This document shows, in pieces, positions 12,117-21,842 of a DNA stretch of 64,000 nucleotides. The position numbers were made by a program, and so were the translations under genes. The stretch is from Ctena decussata. Its lineage: Eukaryota; Mollusca; Bivalvia; Lucinida; Lucinidae. Each line of letters starts with the position of its first letter. Within the stretch, counting starts at the first letter, position 1. The stretch spans positions 101,726,786-101,790,785 of the forward strand of contig OZ022499.1 of NCBI GenBank assembly GCA_963989385.1, given 5' to 3'. The notes under the pieces are model-generated. The model saw only the letters and a program-made list of their open reading frames with translations, did not search any database and was not told where the DNA came from.

Positions 12117-12318
12117 ATGGATGGATGGATGACTTGCGATTTTACGTCCTTTTCAACAGTATTTCAGTCATATCAGGACGATGGGCTTGTGATAATGAAA
12201 GGCTGTGTGCAATGGAACCCCGTTTACGATGGAAAGAACTCCGCCTCCGGCGGGGCTCGAACCCGCGACCGCTAGATCAGTAGGCCAGCGCTTAACCCAC
12301 TGAGCTACCGGGGCTCCT
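12117..12318 (-). mobile_element. tRNA-derived SINE, second family, young copy
   Basis: Read on the minus strand: A box (tagctcagtgggttaag), B box (gggttcgagcccc), body, and an (atcc)n tail. A perfect 12-bp direct repeat, atatctcgtgag, flanks it at 12105-12116 and 12319-12330. The intact duplication and clean boxes indicate a fairly recent insertion. The family is distinct from the SINEs at 2579 and 44939. Confidence 0.9.
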
Positions 12319-12414
12319 ATATCTCGTGAGTATCTGATGGCTAGGCCTTAAACTCGTACAAATAAAGTTGTTCGGGCCATATAAATATACAAATTAGCTG
12401 ATACAGGATTAGGA

Positions 12415-12535
12415 TTTCTAATAGTTTGAAGAAAAAAAAAGAAAGAAGAAAAATGAACTTACACGGGACAACTCATATAGCCTATGTCAACAACTCAGCG
12501 GACGAAACCGCTCGGCTACCTTACCGCATGATACA
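12415..12535 (-). other. tRNA-like head followed by T-tract
   Basis: On the minus strand an A box (ggtagccgagcggtttcg) resembles a tRNA-Leu/Ser head. The B box is degenerate, and a T-rich run (tttttcttctttcttttttt) follows. Same layout as the four heads in the first 3 kb. Confidence 0.4.
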
Positions 12536-12939
12536 ACGGGCAGAAAATTAAAACATATAGCTACGACGCACTGTCCATCTTTCCATTTTTACGATATTTT
12601 CTCTTCCTCCTTCCCCTATCATTAGCTAAATCTAGGGTCCCTTTATCACCATCTTCTAAGCTTAGGAAACAAGTATCGGAAAGGAAATTTGAATGAAGTT
12701 GTTGTTCGACTCATATTTTCGCGGCATCAAAACTTAAACTCTTCCAAGGGACGCAATTTTATTTACGTCAAATATCTGACAGGCGGGCGAGAATAAAATC
12801 CCCGAAAAATAAAGCTTGAAACGATTGACAAAAACGCGGGCACTTGTTTATTGCACAAGTGAAATTAATAAGCCGTGACGTCAACGTTGAAACGTAATTT
12901 CTTGAAACAACGTCATCCACCCAACTCGTCCCTTTTCGC

Positions 12940-13310
12940 GCGACGGGTCACATTTACGTGTGGCATTATTTCGTCTTTTCGCATGACGTTATTTCGTCTT
13001 AACGCCTTGCGTCTTTTCCACGAAAAGACAAAAAAGAAAAGGCCATGCGAAAAGATAAAAAGATGAAATAACGCCACGCGAAGGGACGAAATGATGCAAA
13101 GCGAAAAGATGAAGAGACAGTAAATCACCCCATGCGAAAAGATGAAAAGACGCAAAGAGGAGATGCGAAAAGACGAAAAGACGCCACCCGAAAAGACTAA
13201 AGACGAAATAACGCCATGCGAAAAGCCAAATTACTGTAGATGAAACCCGCCACGAGAAAAGAAGAAATTTTAATGCAAGAAGACGAAAAAAAATAATAGA
13301 CCCGACGTCA
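12940..13310. repeat. 'gaaaagacgaaataacgcca' minisatellite, array 1
   Basis: Degenerate repeats of 'cgaaaagacgaaataacgcc' follow a short part in the opposite orientation (cgtcttttcgcatgacg) at about 12970-13015. Every frame stays open across it, which creates false ORFs on both strands. Related arrays lie at 14755-14905 and 17468-17860. Confidence 0.8.
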
Positions 13311-13423
13311 TCATTAAACGTCGCTTCTCATCGGCTGGCGTTTGGTTTTACGCTGCTGAAAACGCTGGCAATGGATGCAAAAAAGTACACTTTGAAATGT
13401 GAAAATTTGATAAAGTGCATTAG

Positions 13424-13538
13424 ATTGAAAATTGTCATTTGGGGAGGTAAATCGTCGATTTTATGGTCGCAAATTGCGCTTAACGGCTCCGCTGACCACA
13501 AAACCGACGAATTACCTTCCCAAATGACAATTTTGAAT
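13424..13538. repeat. Short inverted-repeat element
   Basis: Arms of about 40 bp: left 'gaaaattgtcatttggggag', right its imperfect complement ending 'ccaaatgacaattttgaat'. The interior holds 'cgcttaacggctccgctg'. Noncoding and MITE-like. Confidence 0.6.
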
Positions 13539-14754
13539 ACAGTTAGTGATCCCCTAAATAAAATGTTACAAAGCGTACTAAGACGTGGGAAAGCGTGTAT
13601 AATGCGTAGTAGTACGTAGAGGACCGTCACACTATAGCTACGTATTTAAAACGTTTCATTTACGTTCTAGTACGTTTAGACTACGTTTCAGTACGTTTCA
13701 CTACGCATATAGTATTCCTCGATTTCCTTTCGTTGACTGGGTGGTGCTGTTAGAGGCAATGTCAAATGTCAATGTCAATGTCAATGTCAAAATCGAGCAG
13801 TCCACATGAAAATCGGTAAAGTAGCATAATTGGCAGATTAAAAATGTCCGGTAAACGCTATCGGTCATCGCAAATGATAAACAGTTTCCATACAGGCACA
13901 CTGCGTCGAAACGACGTCGAAGGAACATCGATGCAACGTTATGACGCTTTATTGACGTATATGAGACGTTCTCAGTCGCGGACAAAAATGGCCATATATA
14001 TAACCATGCCAGCATTCAAGAAAAAATCACGACCATAATGCTCATTATATCTGCTTCATTTTCAGATACTAGTTTTAGATTGTGAAATACCAAGCATGTT
14101 TAGAGACATACCCTAACAATTAGAAACGGCGTATTTTATGACGTTATTTAGATACGTTGAAGGACGATATCGCATACGATTTCTTTGACATGCGTAGCAT
14201 TGCACATTTACTAATCTATTGACATTTGATTATTTTGGCTGGTTTCAATTTAAAATGTTTTTCTTTGCTTTTTTGGAAGAAAGGGGTTCTCTGCGAAGCG
14301 CTGCTTAATCAAATGACGTCAACGCTTTCAAAACGTGGCCCTAGTGACGTTGTGACGTAGGTAACGTGTAGCGTAGGTTACAGTACACACTTTTCAACGT
14401 TTTTATACCATTTTATGTTTGAGTGCATGAAATCTAAGCACAGAATCTTGTAGCTGTTTCTAGGCAGGATTTTGCACATAAGTCTCAGAGCGATTGCTTT
14501 GCTCAGTTAAAAAAAAAACCCGTGACGTAAGGTTACTATCTTACAGAAAAATGCTAGGGTAATGTATTTTGACGTCGAGTAAAATATACAAAATGGAGCA
14601 AATTTGCGCAAATGATATAAAATATCGAGGAACACATATTTCTTCCTGTGTTCTTGTAAGTTTTATGATGCCGGGCCATTTTAGTTAATACATGTATCAT
14701 GAATCATGATAATTAAATGACTAGCCATGCAAAAAGACTCAATTTGAAACTTTC

Positions 14755-14905
14755 ATTTTCTCGTCTTTTCGTGGGGTGATTTTTCGATTTTCATCTTTTT
14801 GCATGGCTCTATTTCGTCTTTTCGCATGGCGTCTTTGCGCATTTTCGTCTTTTCGCGTGGCACCTTTTCGCCGCGAAAAGACAAAAAGACGAAATGGCAC
14901 ACTGA
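14755..14905. repeat. 'cgtcttttcg' minisatellite, array 2
   Basis: Repeats of 'cgtcttttcgcatggc' turn into the opposite orientation (cgaaaagacaaaaagacg) near 14873. The right edge 'gaaatggcac...cagccaccgtat' matches the right edge of the 17.5-17.9 kb array, so both may be ends of the same element type. Confidence 0.75.
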
Positions 14906-16118
14906 AGCAGCCACCGTATATTAATTAACCAAGGGCGTCACTTACTTCATACTTCCACGAACATCCGAAAAATGACATTCATTTCTGAATTGCTGCCTAA
15001 ATCTGTGAATAAAGAATAACCAGATCCCTCAGCTGCAATACTATGGCAGTGTAGCCTTCAATTTAAATAGTTGCATGATAAAAGAAAAGCCAATAATGTG
15101 TAATATGATAGTGTTATTTGTTTTTATTGGAAACAACAGCTATACTGGCAGGCGACCAGCATGACCAGTGGTCTCCGTTTTTTGTTACACTTTTTGTCTT
15201 GTAACGGACATATAGTGATTAGTGATTATATATTTTGGTTTAATAAACTAGGGGTAACTGTCGTTAAAATACTGATTTATTTTTTGAAATAGACTATAAC
15301 ATGTGCCTGTGACAGACCCTTAAACTAGGTCACCAAAACGCATTGAAATACGAGCGTAGCGTACCAGTGATGGCCGTCACGATTGCCATGCGCTGAATGA
15401 TGCATTTTTCAAAACCTCGTTGTGGATTTAAACTTTGATATGTCATTGTAAGTCTGTGGTCTTTGTTAAAATTTAATAGTTTTATCGCGTTCAGCACAGA
15501 TAGAATATAAGCAATAGTCAGAAACGGACTTTAAAACTCTGACGTAGTCATTTCGTAGGCACACGCTACATTACGTCGAAAACAAACATAAATAATGGTT
15601 ACACGTGTGCTGTCATTTACAAGAATTTAGATGCTTTTTTGCAGGCTGGTTGCAGGTTATACATGTACCTTTTTCGTCATAGGTAAACATTAATAAAGCA
15701 ATCTGTGCATGTTTATTTTCTGTATTTATTTATGTGTGTATCAAGGGTTGTGATCCCCGGCAAGGCACTAATGTTGGCATGAGGGTATCTTGGGGAAATT
15801 GTCAACCTTTTGCCTTCCGGGGAGATAATTTAACCAGTCTTTTTTGTGAGAGTTTCTTTTGTTTCCTTTTACGAAATGGCCAAATCTGAGACAGATCAAA
15901 TACGTAATTGCGCGTGCAAAATGCAAACGGCCACCACTGGTACGCGGCCACGACTGGTCGCACGCCAGTACGGGCAAAAGAAAAAAAATCATTAAGAAAA
16001 TCAGTCTTTGGCCGAAACGTCATCAATAAATAGTGACTGTTCAGAGAGAGAGAGAAAAGAAATAGTCTAGTTCCTGGTGCCGTCTCTGTTATCGTTCTCT
16101 TTCTTTTGTTTCTTTCTT
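14906..16118. other. Gene-empty stretch downstream of the lysozyme gene
   Basis: No other gene is supported. Minus-strand polyadenylation-type hexamers (tttatt on the plus strand) occur at about 15712 and 15725, some 400 bp past the lysozyme stop codon. They are candidate but unproven 3' ends for that transcript. Confidence 0.4.
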
Positions 16119-16402
16119 TTACAGTTTAACGGGTTTCTTGTTGTAGGCAAGCGGAGAGGCCTCAAAAATCTCAGTGTCTACATGTTTAAGACACTTCTGA
16201 ACTTTCCCCCAGTAGGAGATGGTGCCTGGATTAGTACAGCCTTTCGGCCCGCCATTGTGAATTCGTGCAAAGGTCTCACAGGTTGACTTGCAGCCTGACC
16301 TTTTAACGTAGCGGTTCATGTAGGAGTTGACACACTTGGAGGCGCAGGCCTTATCGTTGGCACATTTCTTCCAGCAATCCGTATCACCTGAACAGCCTCC
16401 GC
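16119..16402 (-). CDS. i-type lysozyme exon 4 (C-terminal)
   Basis: The acceptor is tttttttccag|GC. It encodes nine cysteines, including CETFARIHNGGPKGC and YWGKVQKC, and stops with TAA at 16119-16121. The last 25 or so codons beyond the final cysteine have no family counterpart that I recall. Confidence 0.92.
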
Positions 16403-19400
16403 CTGGAAAAAAATAATAAAAAAATAAAAAATAGAACTCATGAAGAGTGCATCAGCCTATTCTCTCTCTCTTTCCCCAGCAGACTTATGCCGTAAAAACG
16501 ACGTCGTGCTAACGTCGATGCGGCGTAATGACGTCGCATCGACCTCAGTACGACGTCATTTCGACTTCATGTGCCCGCTGGGTCTCTTATTTGATAATGA
16601 AAACTAAGATATTTCAGAACACCAGCCTCTTGATTACTGAAAGGGTTATCGAACCTATGATGACGCCTACACTTGCCGAGAAGAGCTATGCTGTCCAGGG
16701 AAGCTAATCATGAGGAAGTCACCCAAGATGGCTATCTTTGTACAAACGGTGTAAAGCATGTAGGTGTCCCCATACATTACGACACTTACTTGGTTTGGGC
16801 TTGTAACAGTCTAGCCAGTAAGGATATTTTATCTGGTAGTACCCACAAGACAGGGAACCCACGTCCATGCGGCAACCAATTGCCTTACAGTTAGATTCAA
16901 CCTACAAAATTGAGCCGCAACACGTCAAAACAAACATAATGACATGAGCGTCTAGCGAAGACTCAGATCAGTCCGGGCATCCGCCCAGACTGAACAAGAT
17001 CTTCGCTGTACGCCTAAACGGTAGCTAAGGGTCTAAGCTACCTCTATGCCGACAGCGAGAACTCTGATCAGACTGGGCGGATACCTAGGCTGATCTGAGT
17101 CTTCGCTGGGCGCACGTACCACTTTTTGGTTTTGTCTTGTCGCGGCCTGAATAATCATATTTGGGCATCCTACAAGTAGCCTAACTCGGAAAAGCTAAAG
17201 ATACCCTTTAACTTTGACTTGACAAGAAATTCGGCCATGAAAAACAAGAGTCTGATTTTTAAAAAGTAATGCAAATTACGCTCGCCACTATCTTTCCTTG
17301 TTTATCTGGTGCGGGTCGTGGCGTCAACACGACATCGCAATTAATGAGCGATTCCACTGCATTTGAATGGCGTCCAACTATAATTAAACAGGCCTTAAAA
17401 AGGAAGTCTGTAAATAATTTATATTATTTTTTCAATGCTCTTTTCGGTTAACCAGTTGTAATCAAATACGGCGAAAAGACGAAATAACGCCATGCAAAAA
17501 GACGAAATAACGCCACGCAAAAAGACGAAATAATGCCATGCAAAAAAACGAAAAGACGCCACGCAAAAAGACGAAATAATGCCATGCAAAAAAACGAAAA
17601 GACGCCAGGCGAAAAGACGAAAAGACGCCACATGAAAGACGACAAAATAAGAGTTTCAATTGGCGTGTTTTCGCGTGACGTTTTTTCGTCTTTTCGCGCT
17701 GAAATTTCGTCTTTTCCTGGGGCGGGTTTCGTCTTTTCGTCTTTTCGCATGGCGTTATTTCGTCTTTTCACATGGCGTTTTTCGCCTTTTAGCATGGCGT
17801 CTTTTCGTATTTTCGCGTAGCGTCTTTTCGCGGCAAAAAGATGAAATGGCACAAACCAGCCACCATACATCTGGCTCACTCTAAAATTGATTGACAGGTG
17901 AACTAACCAAACATGTTGTAAAGGGGGTAGTTTCCTGGCGTGCGTTGAACAGGCTTTATTAGGGGTCAAGTCGGGTAAATTCGTACAGCAGGTAACTTCG
18001 GACAGTGACAGTGTTCCCTTTATATGTCAGTTGCTTTGGAATGAAACAAAAATAACTGGGCAAACAGTGAAAATGCAGATGAGGCGGCTCATAATGATTG
18101 CAATGGTATGTCCGAATTTACCCGCTGTCCGAAGTTACCAGATTCGGCCTTATTGTGGTCAATATTGTTTGCTATTAGACTTATGTTCCAATATTTATGG
18201 GCATACTCTTCACCTCATTAATGCCTAGCGTCCCATAAAAGGGACAAAGGCAAACAGTGCAGACCCAGATCAGGTGCTGCAACACGCGGCGTCTCATCAG
18301 GGTCTACACTGTAATGGGCGCTTCTCCTTAACAGAAAATAAAACTAATAAGAATAAATTAAACATCATAACCCTTAAATGACTAATACACTCATTCAGTA
18401 TATCCGGATAGAAGAGTCCATTTCCACTAGGAATACAGGGGTAAACTTACCATGCAAATACAGTGAAGACATTGTTCTGGCACAATACCTGAAACAGCAA
18501 GAATATTCTATCTGCTAATAAAAAAAGTATACATTCCAATTTAAACAGATCCGATCCTCACCGGTTATCTGATTAATGCAATCGTGACGATATGATCAAT
18601 GCCAGCCTGTTTTCTACGACCAATGCAGCATATCAGGACTGGCATAGGTCATATCTTTATTATTGAGTGTCTAGGATGTAAAAAGTCCCATAAAAGGCAA
18701 CAATCACAAAGCACAACCCACCTAGACTCTGAAAGAAGAAGAAACAAAGAGCGGAGCAACATATATGCGAAAACGGACACAATCCCAGCAGGCACATGAC
18801 GTCAAAATGACGTCGACTGACGTCGATGCGACGTCATTACGTCGTATCGACGTCAGTACGACGTCATTTCAACGTCATGTGCCTGCTGGGATGGCACTGC
18901 AGTATGATTAAGAGTCACCTTAGCACGGTTAGCCAAGTCTCAACAAACAGTTTCATCATTTCAATTGTATTGCAGGTCATACAGCCGACTCTTGATATCT
19001 CAGAGTCGAATTTATCTCAACCTACTGAAAGTTCAACGTAAATTTTCTGGCTTCAGAAAATTTACTTTGAGATACCAGTACATTTCTTCTCAAACTACTG
19101 ATAGCTCAAAGTAAATTTTCTGGTTTCAGAAAATTTTACCACGAGATACCAATACATTTTGTCTCAAACTACTAATATCTCAAGGTAAATTTTCTGGTCA
19201 GAAAATTTACTTGGAGATAACAGTGGCTTTAAATAACAGGAGTTGAAATGTTACGAAATATAGGAAATGTATCCAAGCTATACTATGTTCTTTGAAATAA
19301 TGGGTACTTTTAGATACCTGTAGACTGAGATAAAGAGAGTCGACTGTATATCAGCAGGAACTCATTACCTCAGCCTGAAAGACACTTGTATCATACGTAA

Positions 19401-19559
19401 CGGAAAACTTCGCAATTTTTAACGGGTATAATAATAATGATAATACTAATAAACACATGAGGCCGTACCTTTCAGTTTGTTACTTGAAGTGGAGTTCGTC
19501 GAGACTGTCAAATCAAAACCATAGAAAAACCAAAGAAAAATTGCTACAGTCCAAATCAT
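16119..19559 (-). CDS. Invertebrate-type (i-type) lysozyme, four exons
   Basis: Secreted peptidoglycan hydrolase of the i-type lysozyme/destabilase family, used by bivalves in digestion and antibacterial defence. The coding parts are 19469-19559, 18451-18488, 16790-16901 and 16119-16402 (minus), giving about 174 residues. Phases match at every junction (1, 0, 1) and all introns are GT-AG. Residues 1 to about 22 form a signal peptide. Both catalytic acids expected in the family are in exon 3: Glu in 'ESNCKAIGCRMD' and Asp at the end of that string, followed by 'SLSCGYYQIK'. Exon 4 holds the family signature 'CETFARIHNGGPKGC' and 'YWGKVQKC'. Sixteen cysteines remain in the mature part. An alternative in-frame ATG at 19610 would lengthen the N-terminus; 19559 gives the better signal peptide. 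The C-terminal tail past the last cysteine is longer than I expect. Family assignment is firm; the gene model is read by eye. Confidence 0.93.
16474..16582. mobile_element. Palindromic 'gacgtc' MITE, copy 2 (lysozyme intron 3)
   Basis: Ends 'ccccagcag' and 'gtgcccgctggg'; the interior holds several gacgtc and acgtcg palindromes. It lies wholly within intron 3 of the lysozyme gene. Confidence 0.7.
16790..16901 (-). CDS. i-type lysozyme exon 3 (catalytic)
   Basis: The acceptor is ttttgtag|GTT and the donor CCAA|GTAAGT. It encodes VESNCKAIGCRMD, then SLSCGYYQIK and YWLDC, the catalytic core of the family. A MITE end lies only about 10 bases upstream of the acceptor. Confidence 0.93.
16911..17148. 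mobile_element. MITE with 'gccgcaacacgacaaaac' ends (lysozyme intron 2)
   Basis: The left end reads gagccgcaacacgtcaaaac; the right end carries the complement (gttttgtcttgtcgcggcc). Inner inverted segments repeat 'agcgaagactcagatcag'. Relatives lie at 49950-50125 and, as a solo end, at 34774-34826. The left terminus is about 10 bases from the exon 3 acceptor, so it supplies most of the 3' splice-site context. Confidence 0.75.
17468..17860. repeat. Inverted 'gaaaagacg' minisatellite (lysozyme intron 2)
   Basis: The first half (17468-17645) repeats 'gaaaagacgaaataacgcc'; the second half (17670-17835) repeats the complement 'cgtcttttcgcatggc'. The block can therefore fold into a long hairpin. 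It leaves all six frames largely open and yields false ORFs up to 173 codons. Confidence 0.85.
17960..18152. mobile_element. MITE, 'tagggtcaagtcgggtaa' family, copy 1
   Basis: The left end (aggggtcaagtcgggtaaat) is matched in inverted orientation at the right end (gaagttacc...ggcctta). The interior 'ataactgggcaaacagtgaa' is nearly identical to the copy at 48950-49152. It lies in lysozyme intron 2. Confidence 0.75.
18241..18325. repeat. Imperfect palindrome, 'caaacagtgcagaccc' type
   Basis: 'gcaaacagtgcagacccaga' is answered by 'catcagggtctacactg'. A short hairpin repeat in lysozyme intron 2, probably another MITE. Confidence 0.45.
18451..18488 (-). CDS. i-type lysozyme exon 2 (38-bp microexon)
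   Basis: The acceptor is gctgtttcag|GT and the donor ATG|GTAAGT. It encodes the CxxCxC start of the mature domain (IVPEQCLHCICM), which aligns with the first cysteines of bivalve i-type lysozymes. It is easily missed by gene finders because of its length. Confidence 0.88.
18783..18891. mobile_element. Palindromic 'gacgtc' MITE, copy 3 (lysozyme intron 1)
   Basis: The best preserved copy, 109 bp. The ends 'tcccagcaggcacatgacgt' and the perfect complement form 21-bp arms, and the interior consists almost only of alternating gacgtc/acgtcg words. Confidence 0.85.
18980..19348. mobile_element. Tc1/mariner or pogo-type MITE (lysozyme intron 1)
   Basis: Inverted ends 'cagccgactcttgatatctc' and 'gagataaagagagtcgactg' are flanked by TA on each side. 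The interior has three copies of a 60-70 bp unit with 'gtaaattttctgg' facing 'cagaaaattta'. A TA duplication with 'cagtcgactct' ends suggests the Tc1/mariner superfamily. Noncoding. Confidence 0.7.
19469..19559 (-). CDS. i-type lysozyme exon 1 (signal peptide)
   Basis: Encodes MIWTVAIFLWFFYG and a short polar linker: a typical signal peptide. It ends after one base of a Gly codon at the donor G|GTACGG. The completing two bases come from exon 2, which supports the junction. Confidence 0.85.
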
Positions 19560-20671
19560 GTTTCTTGTCTTAGAAGCAGATCCAGAGCGCGCGCATGTAT
19601 GAAAAGCCATTCTGTCAGTAAGACGCAATCAGAGACAGTATTGAATTAGAAAAATAAATAATGTCAAGGGTCGGCTCGGCGTCTGCGAGGCTGCTTTAAG
19701 CTTGCTATACTGGCTTAAAAAACTGTTTTCATTTTTTTAGAATAATATTAGGTAATTGATAATTTTGCACTATTTTATGGACCTCAAGTCTAAATTTCTA
19801 CTTTTGTTAAACGGCGCTTTATACTCAAGTCTCCCAAGCGGAAGAAACTTATTAAACTTAAAGTTTGGCTTCCTGTTTCGAACAATAGAAGATGTTTCTG
19901 CAACATTAAATACAAATATATATAGTAATAGACCACATAAATCCTTGATTGGATTTGCACAAAAAGGGCTTTTTGCCAGCCGCCATAATCCTAGCTGGCG
20001 CCATAGTCAGAGCCTTGAAAATTCCTTTGTTTCATTTATTATAATTTTCACGTGCTGACTCGCATCTATATAGCATGATAAAACGTGTAGGCTACTCTAT
20101 GTTTGTCGGTGAAAACGCTTGCAATTTAGACGCAGCGTACCTTTACAATCGCCCTGCCACGAAAGTGACTGAGGCAAGATCCTTACTTATATTTGACAAC
20201 TAACCTGAACTAGAAGTAAGAGGGTTTTTTATTCGGATCACATGCGCTAAAAAGCAAAAATAAACAACTGACAAATCTCATCTTTTCTTGTGAATACCTT
20301 TCTTTGCGTGAGTCAATACATGGGGGCTGAGGTGGCTCGGTGGGTAACGCCTGCGCTCGTGAGTTAATACGTAAGGGTCTCTAACCTGTCGTATTCGGCT
20401 GTTTTGTATCGGGAGATTTCGTCAGCGGAGAGGGATGTCAATTACCTGCCAAGACTTTCCTATCACATTTTCTTTTGTTTCAGACATTTGGTGTTTAATG
20501 ATATTGATGCAGTTAAAATACAGAAATGAGCATCTAGCACTTAAATTTTTGGTAATGTACATTAATATTGACCACAACTTCGTGGTATTGCATGATAGAG
20601 AACGGGCATTTTTTTTCCTGTGTAGTCTCTATGCAATTTCACTATGTAGTACAGCGTTCAAATAGAATATG
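19560..20671. other. Gene-empty stretch upstream of the lysozyme gene
   Basis: Contains the lysozyme promoter side (just above 19560 on the minus strand) but no TATA box I would defend. A 100-codon open frame at 19756-20058 (+) has no motif. A tRNA A-box-like string (ggtggctcggtgggtaacg) near 20330 may be a SINE remnant. Confidence 0.4.
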
Positions 20672-20777
20672 TACGAGGGGAGCTCACTAAGTTTGTAACG
20701 TTAGCATGGTTAGAACTCGGGGTTTAACTCACAGATTGGAAGATGGTTTCAACATTATTTTTCAATATAATCCCCCT

Positions 20778-21429
20778 TTACCGAATGCATTTGGCCCACT
20801 TTTCTGTTAAGCAGTCTATGCCTTTGAAATAAAAGTCGTCTGTTTGGTCCTCAAACCAAGCCTCTGTAGCAGCCTTGAGCTCATCATCGTCCCGAAATCT
20901 CGTTCCACGCAAGTGGGACTTCAAATTTTGAAACAGGTAATAATCACTTGGGGCCAGGTATGGACAGTATGGCGGGTGATTTAACTGCTCGAACTTGCAC
21001 TCACGAATAGCCGCTTGCGCAACTCTGGACTCCACCCTTTGCTGACGATCTTGCATGTTCAGGTTTCTGGGTACCCACCTGGCAGAAACTTTTGACATGC
21101 CTAAATGTTCATGGATTATAGTGTAAACACTTCCATTAGAAATACCACATTCTGAAGCAAGTTCGACAACTTTGATTCGGCGATCGTTTAGCACAAGTCT
21201 CTCAACACGGTCGATCATCTTCTGGCTGATGACATCAGCAGGGCAACCTGGCCTTGGGTCATCTTCTAAGGAGTCTCGCCCACGTTTAAATTCTGCTGAC
21301 CACTTTGGAATACTTTGGGCTACTATCATCAAACACATCAGCCATGTGCCGATGGATTTCTTTGGCGTTTGCACCCTCCTTAGTGAGGAACTTTATGACT
21401 GCTCTGGCCTCAATATTCTGATTTTCCAT
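20778..21429 (-). pseudogene. mariner transposase, internally deleted
   Basis: The frame begins MENQNIEARAVIKFLTKEG (ATG at 21427-21429), the helix-turn-helix start typical of mariner transposases. A small deletion near 21310 shifts the frame just before 'KWSAEFKRGRDS'. The later frame holds 'DDPRPGCPADV', the second HTH ('ASECGISNGSVYTII'), then jumps from 'QQRVESRVAQ' to the C-terminal 'LAPSDYYLF'. The segment with the first two catalytic Asp residues is missing; the third Asp is kept. Not functional. Related to the transposase type domesticated in SETMAR. Confidence 0.88.
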
Positions 21430-21599
21430 TTTTGCCTGTGGGTATAGGTTTTCAAACAAAAAGTAAGAGCAAAAATGTACGTGTTGACTGAACGGCTGTT
21501 ATCATTCAACTGACAAAGGTTTACACTGCACAAAAACGAAAAAAGAAATCTTGAATTGTATAGAAAAATACTACGGAGCCCGGGAGAGGACATGGCAAT

Positions 21600-21767
21600 A
21601 CATATACTGATTTCGTTCCCACGAAATGCATTTCGTTCCCACGCATTACTTTTTCGTTCCCTAAGTTTAGTATTTCGTTCCCTCAAATTAATATTCCGTT
21701 CCTACGCTTTACTTTTTCGTTTCCACGCATTCCTTTTTCATTCCCTCAATTAAGTATTTCGTTTCCT
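21600..21767. repeat. Left terminal minisatellite of the foldback element, part 1
   Basis: Units alternating 'ttcgttcccacgcattact' and 'ttcgttccctcaaattaat', broken at 21767 by the LINE. The array resumes at 25434. Confidence 0.85.
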
Positions 21768-21768
21768 G

Positions 21769-21813
21769 TTATTGTTACTACTGTCGGGCGATATTGAATC
21801 AAATCCAGGACCA
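21769..21813 (+). other. 2A-like ribosome-skipping motif in the LINE
   Basis: The frame encodes LLLLLSGDIESNPGP, which fits the 2A consensus D-(V/I)-E-x-N-P-G-P with a hydrophobic lead. 2A-like sequences are known near the N-terminus of ORF2-type proteins of some APE-type non-LTR elements, including those of marine invertebrates. Here it is in a different frame from the endonuclease because one base is missing in a T run near 21841-21844. Confidence 0.8.
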
Positions 21814-21842
21814 AATTCTCAACTGAGCACAGCATTTCGATT

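Noticed and set aside
15768..16026. Two overlapping 74-codon minus-strand frames downstream of lysozyme exon 4
   Set aside because: Different frames of the same DNA, no motif; probably 3' flank of the lysozyme gene.
17448..17969. 173-codon minus-strand open frame and overlapping frames on both strands
   Set aside because: They follow the 'gaaaagacg' minisatellite in both orientations; the peptide is a simple periodic repeat and all frames are open.
19756..20058. 100-codon plus-strand frame
   Set aside because: No recognisable domain, signal or splice context; within expectation for AT-rich DNA.
21600..21767. CRISPR-like regular array
   Set aside because: Units are contiguous minisatellite repeats without unique spacers, in an animal genome, and mirrored at the other element end.
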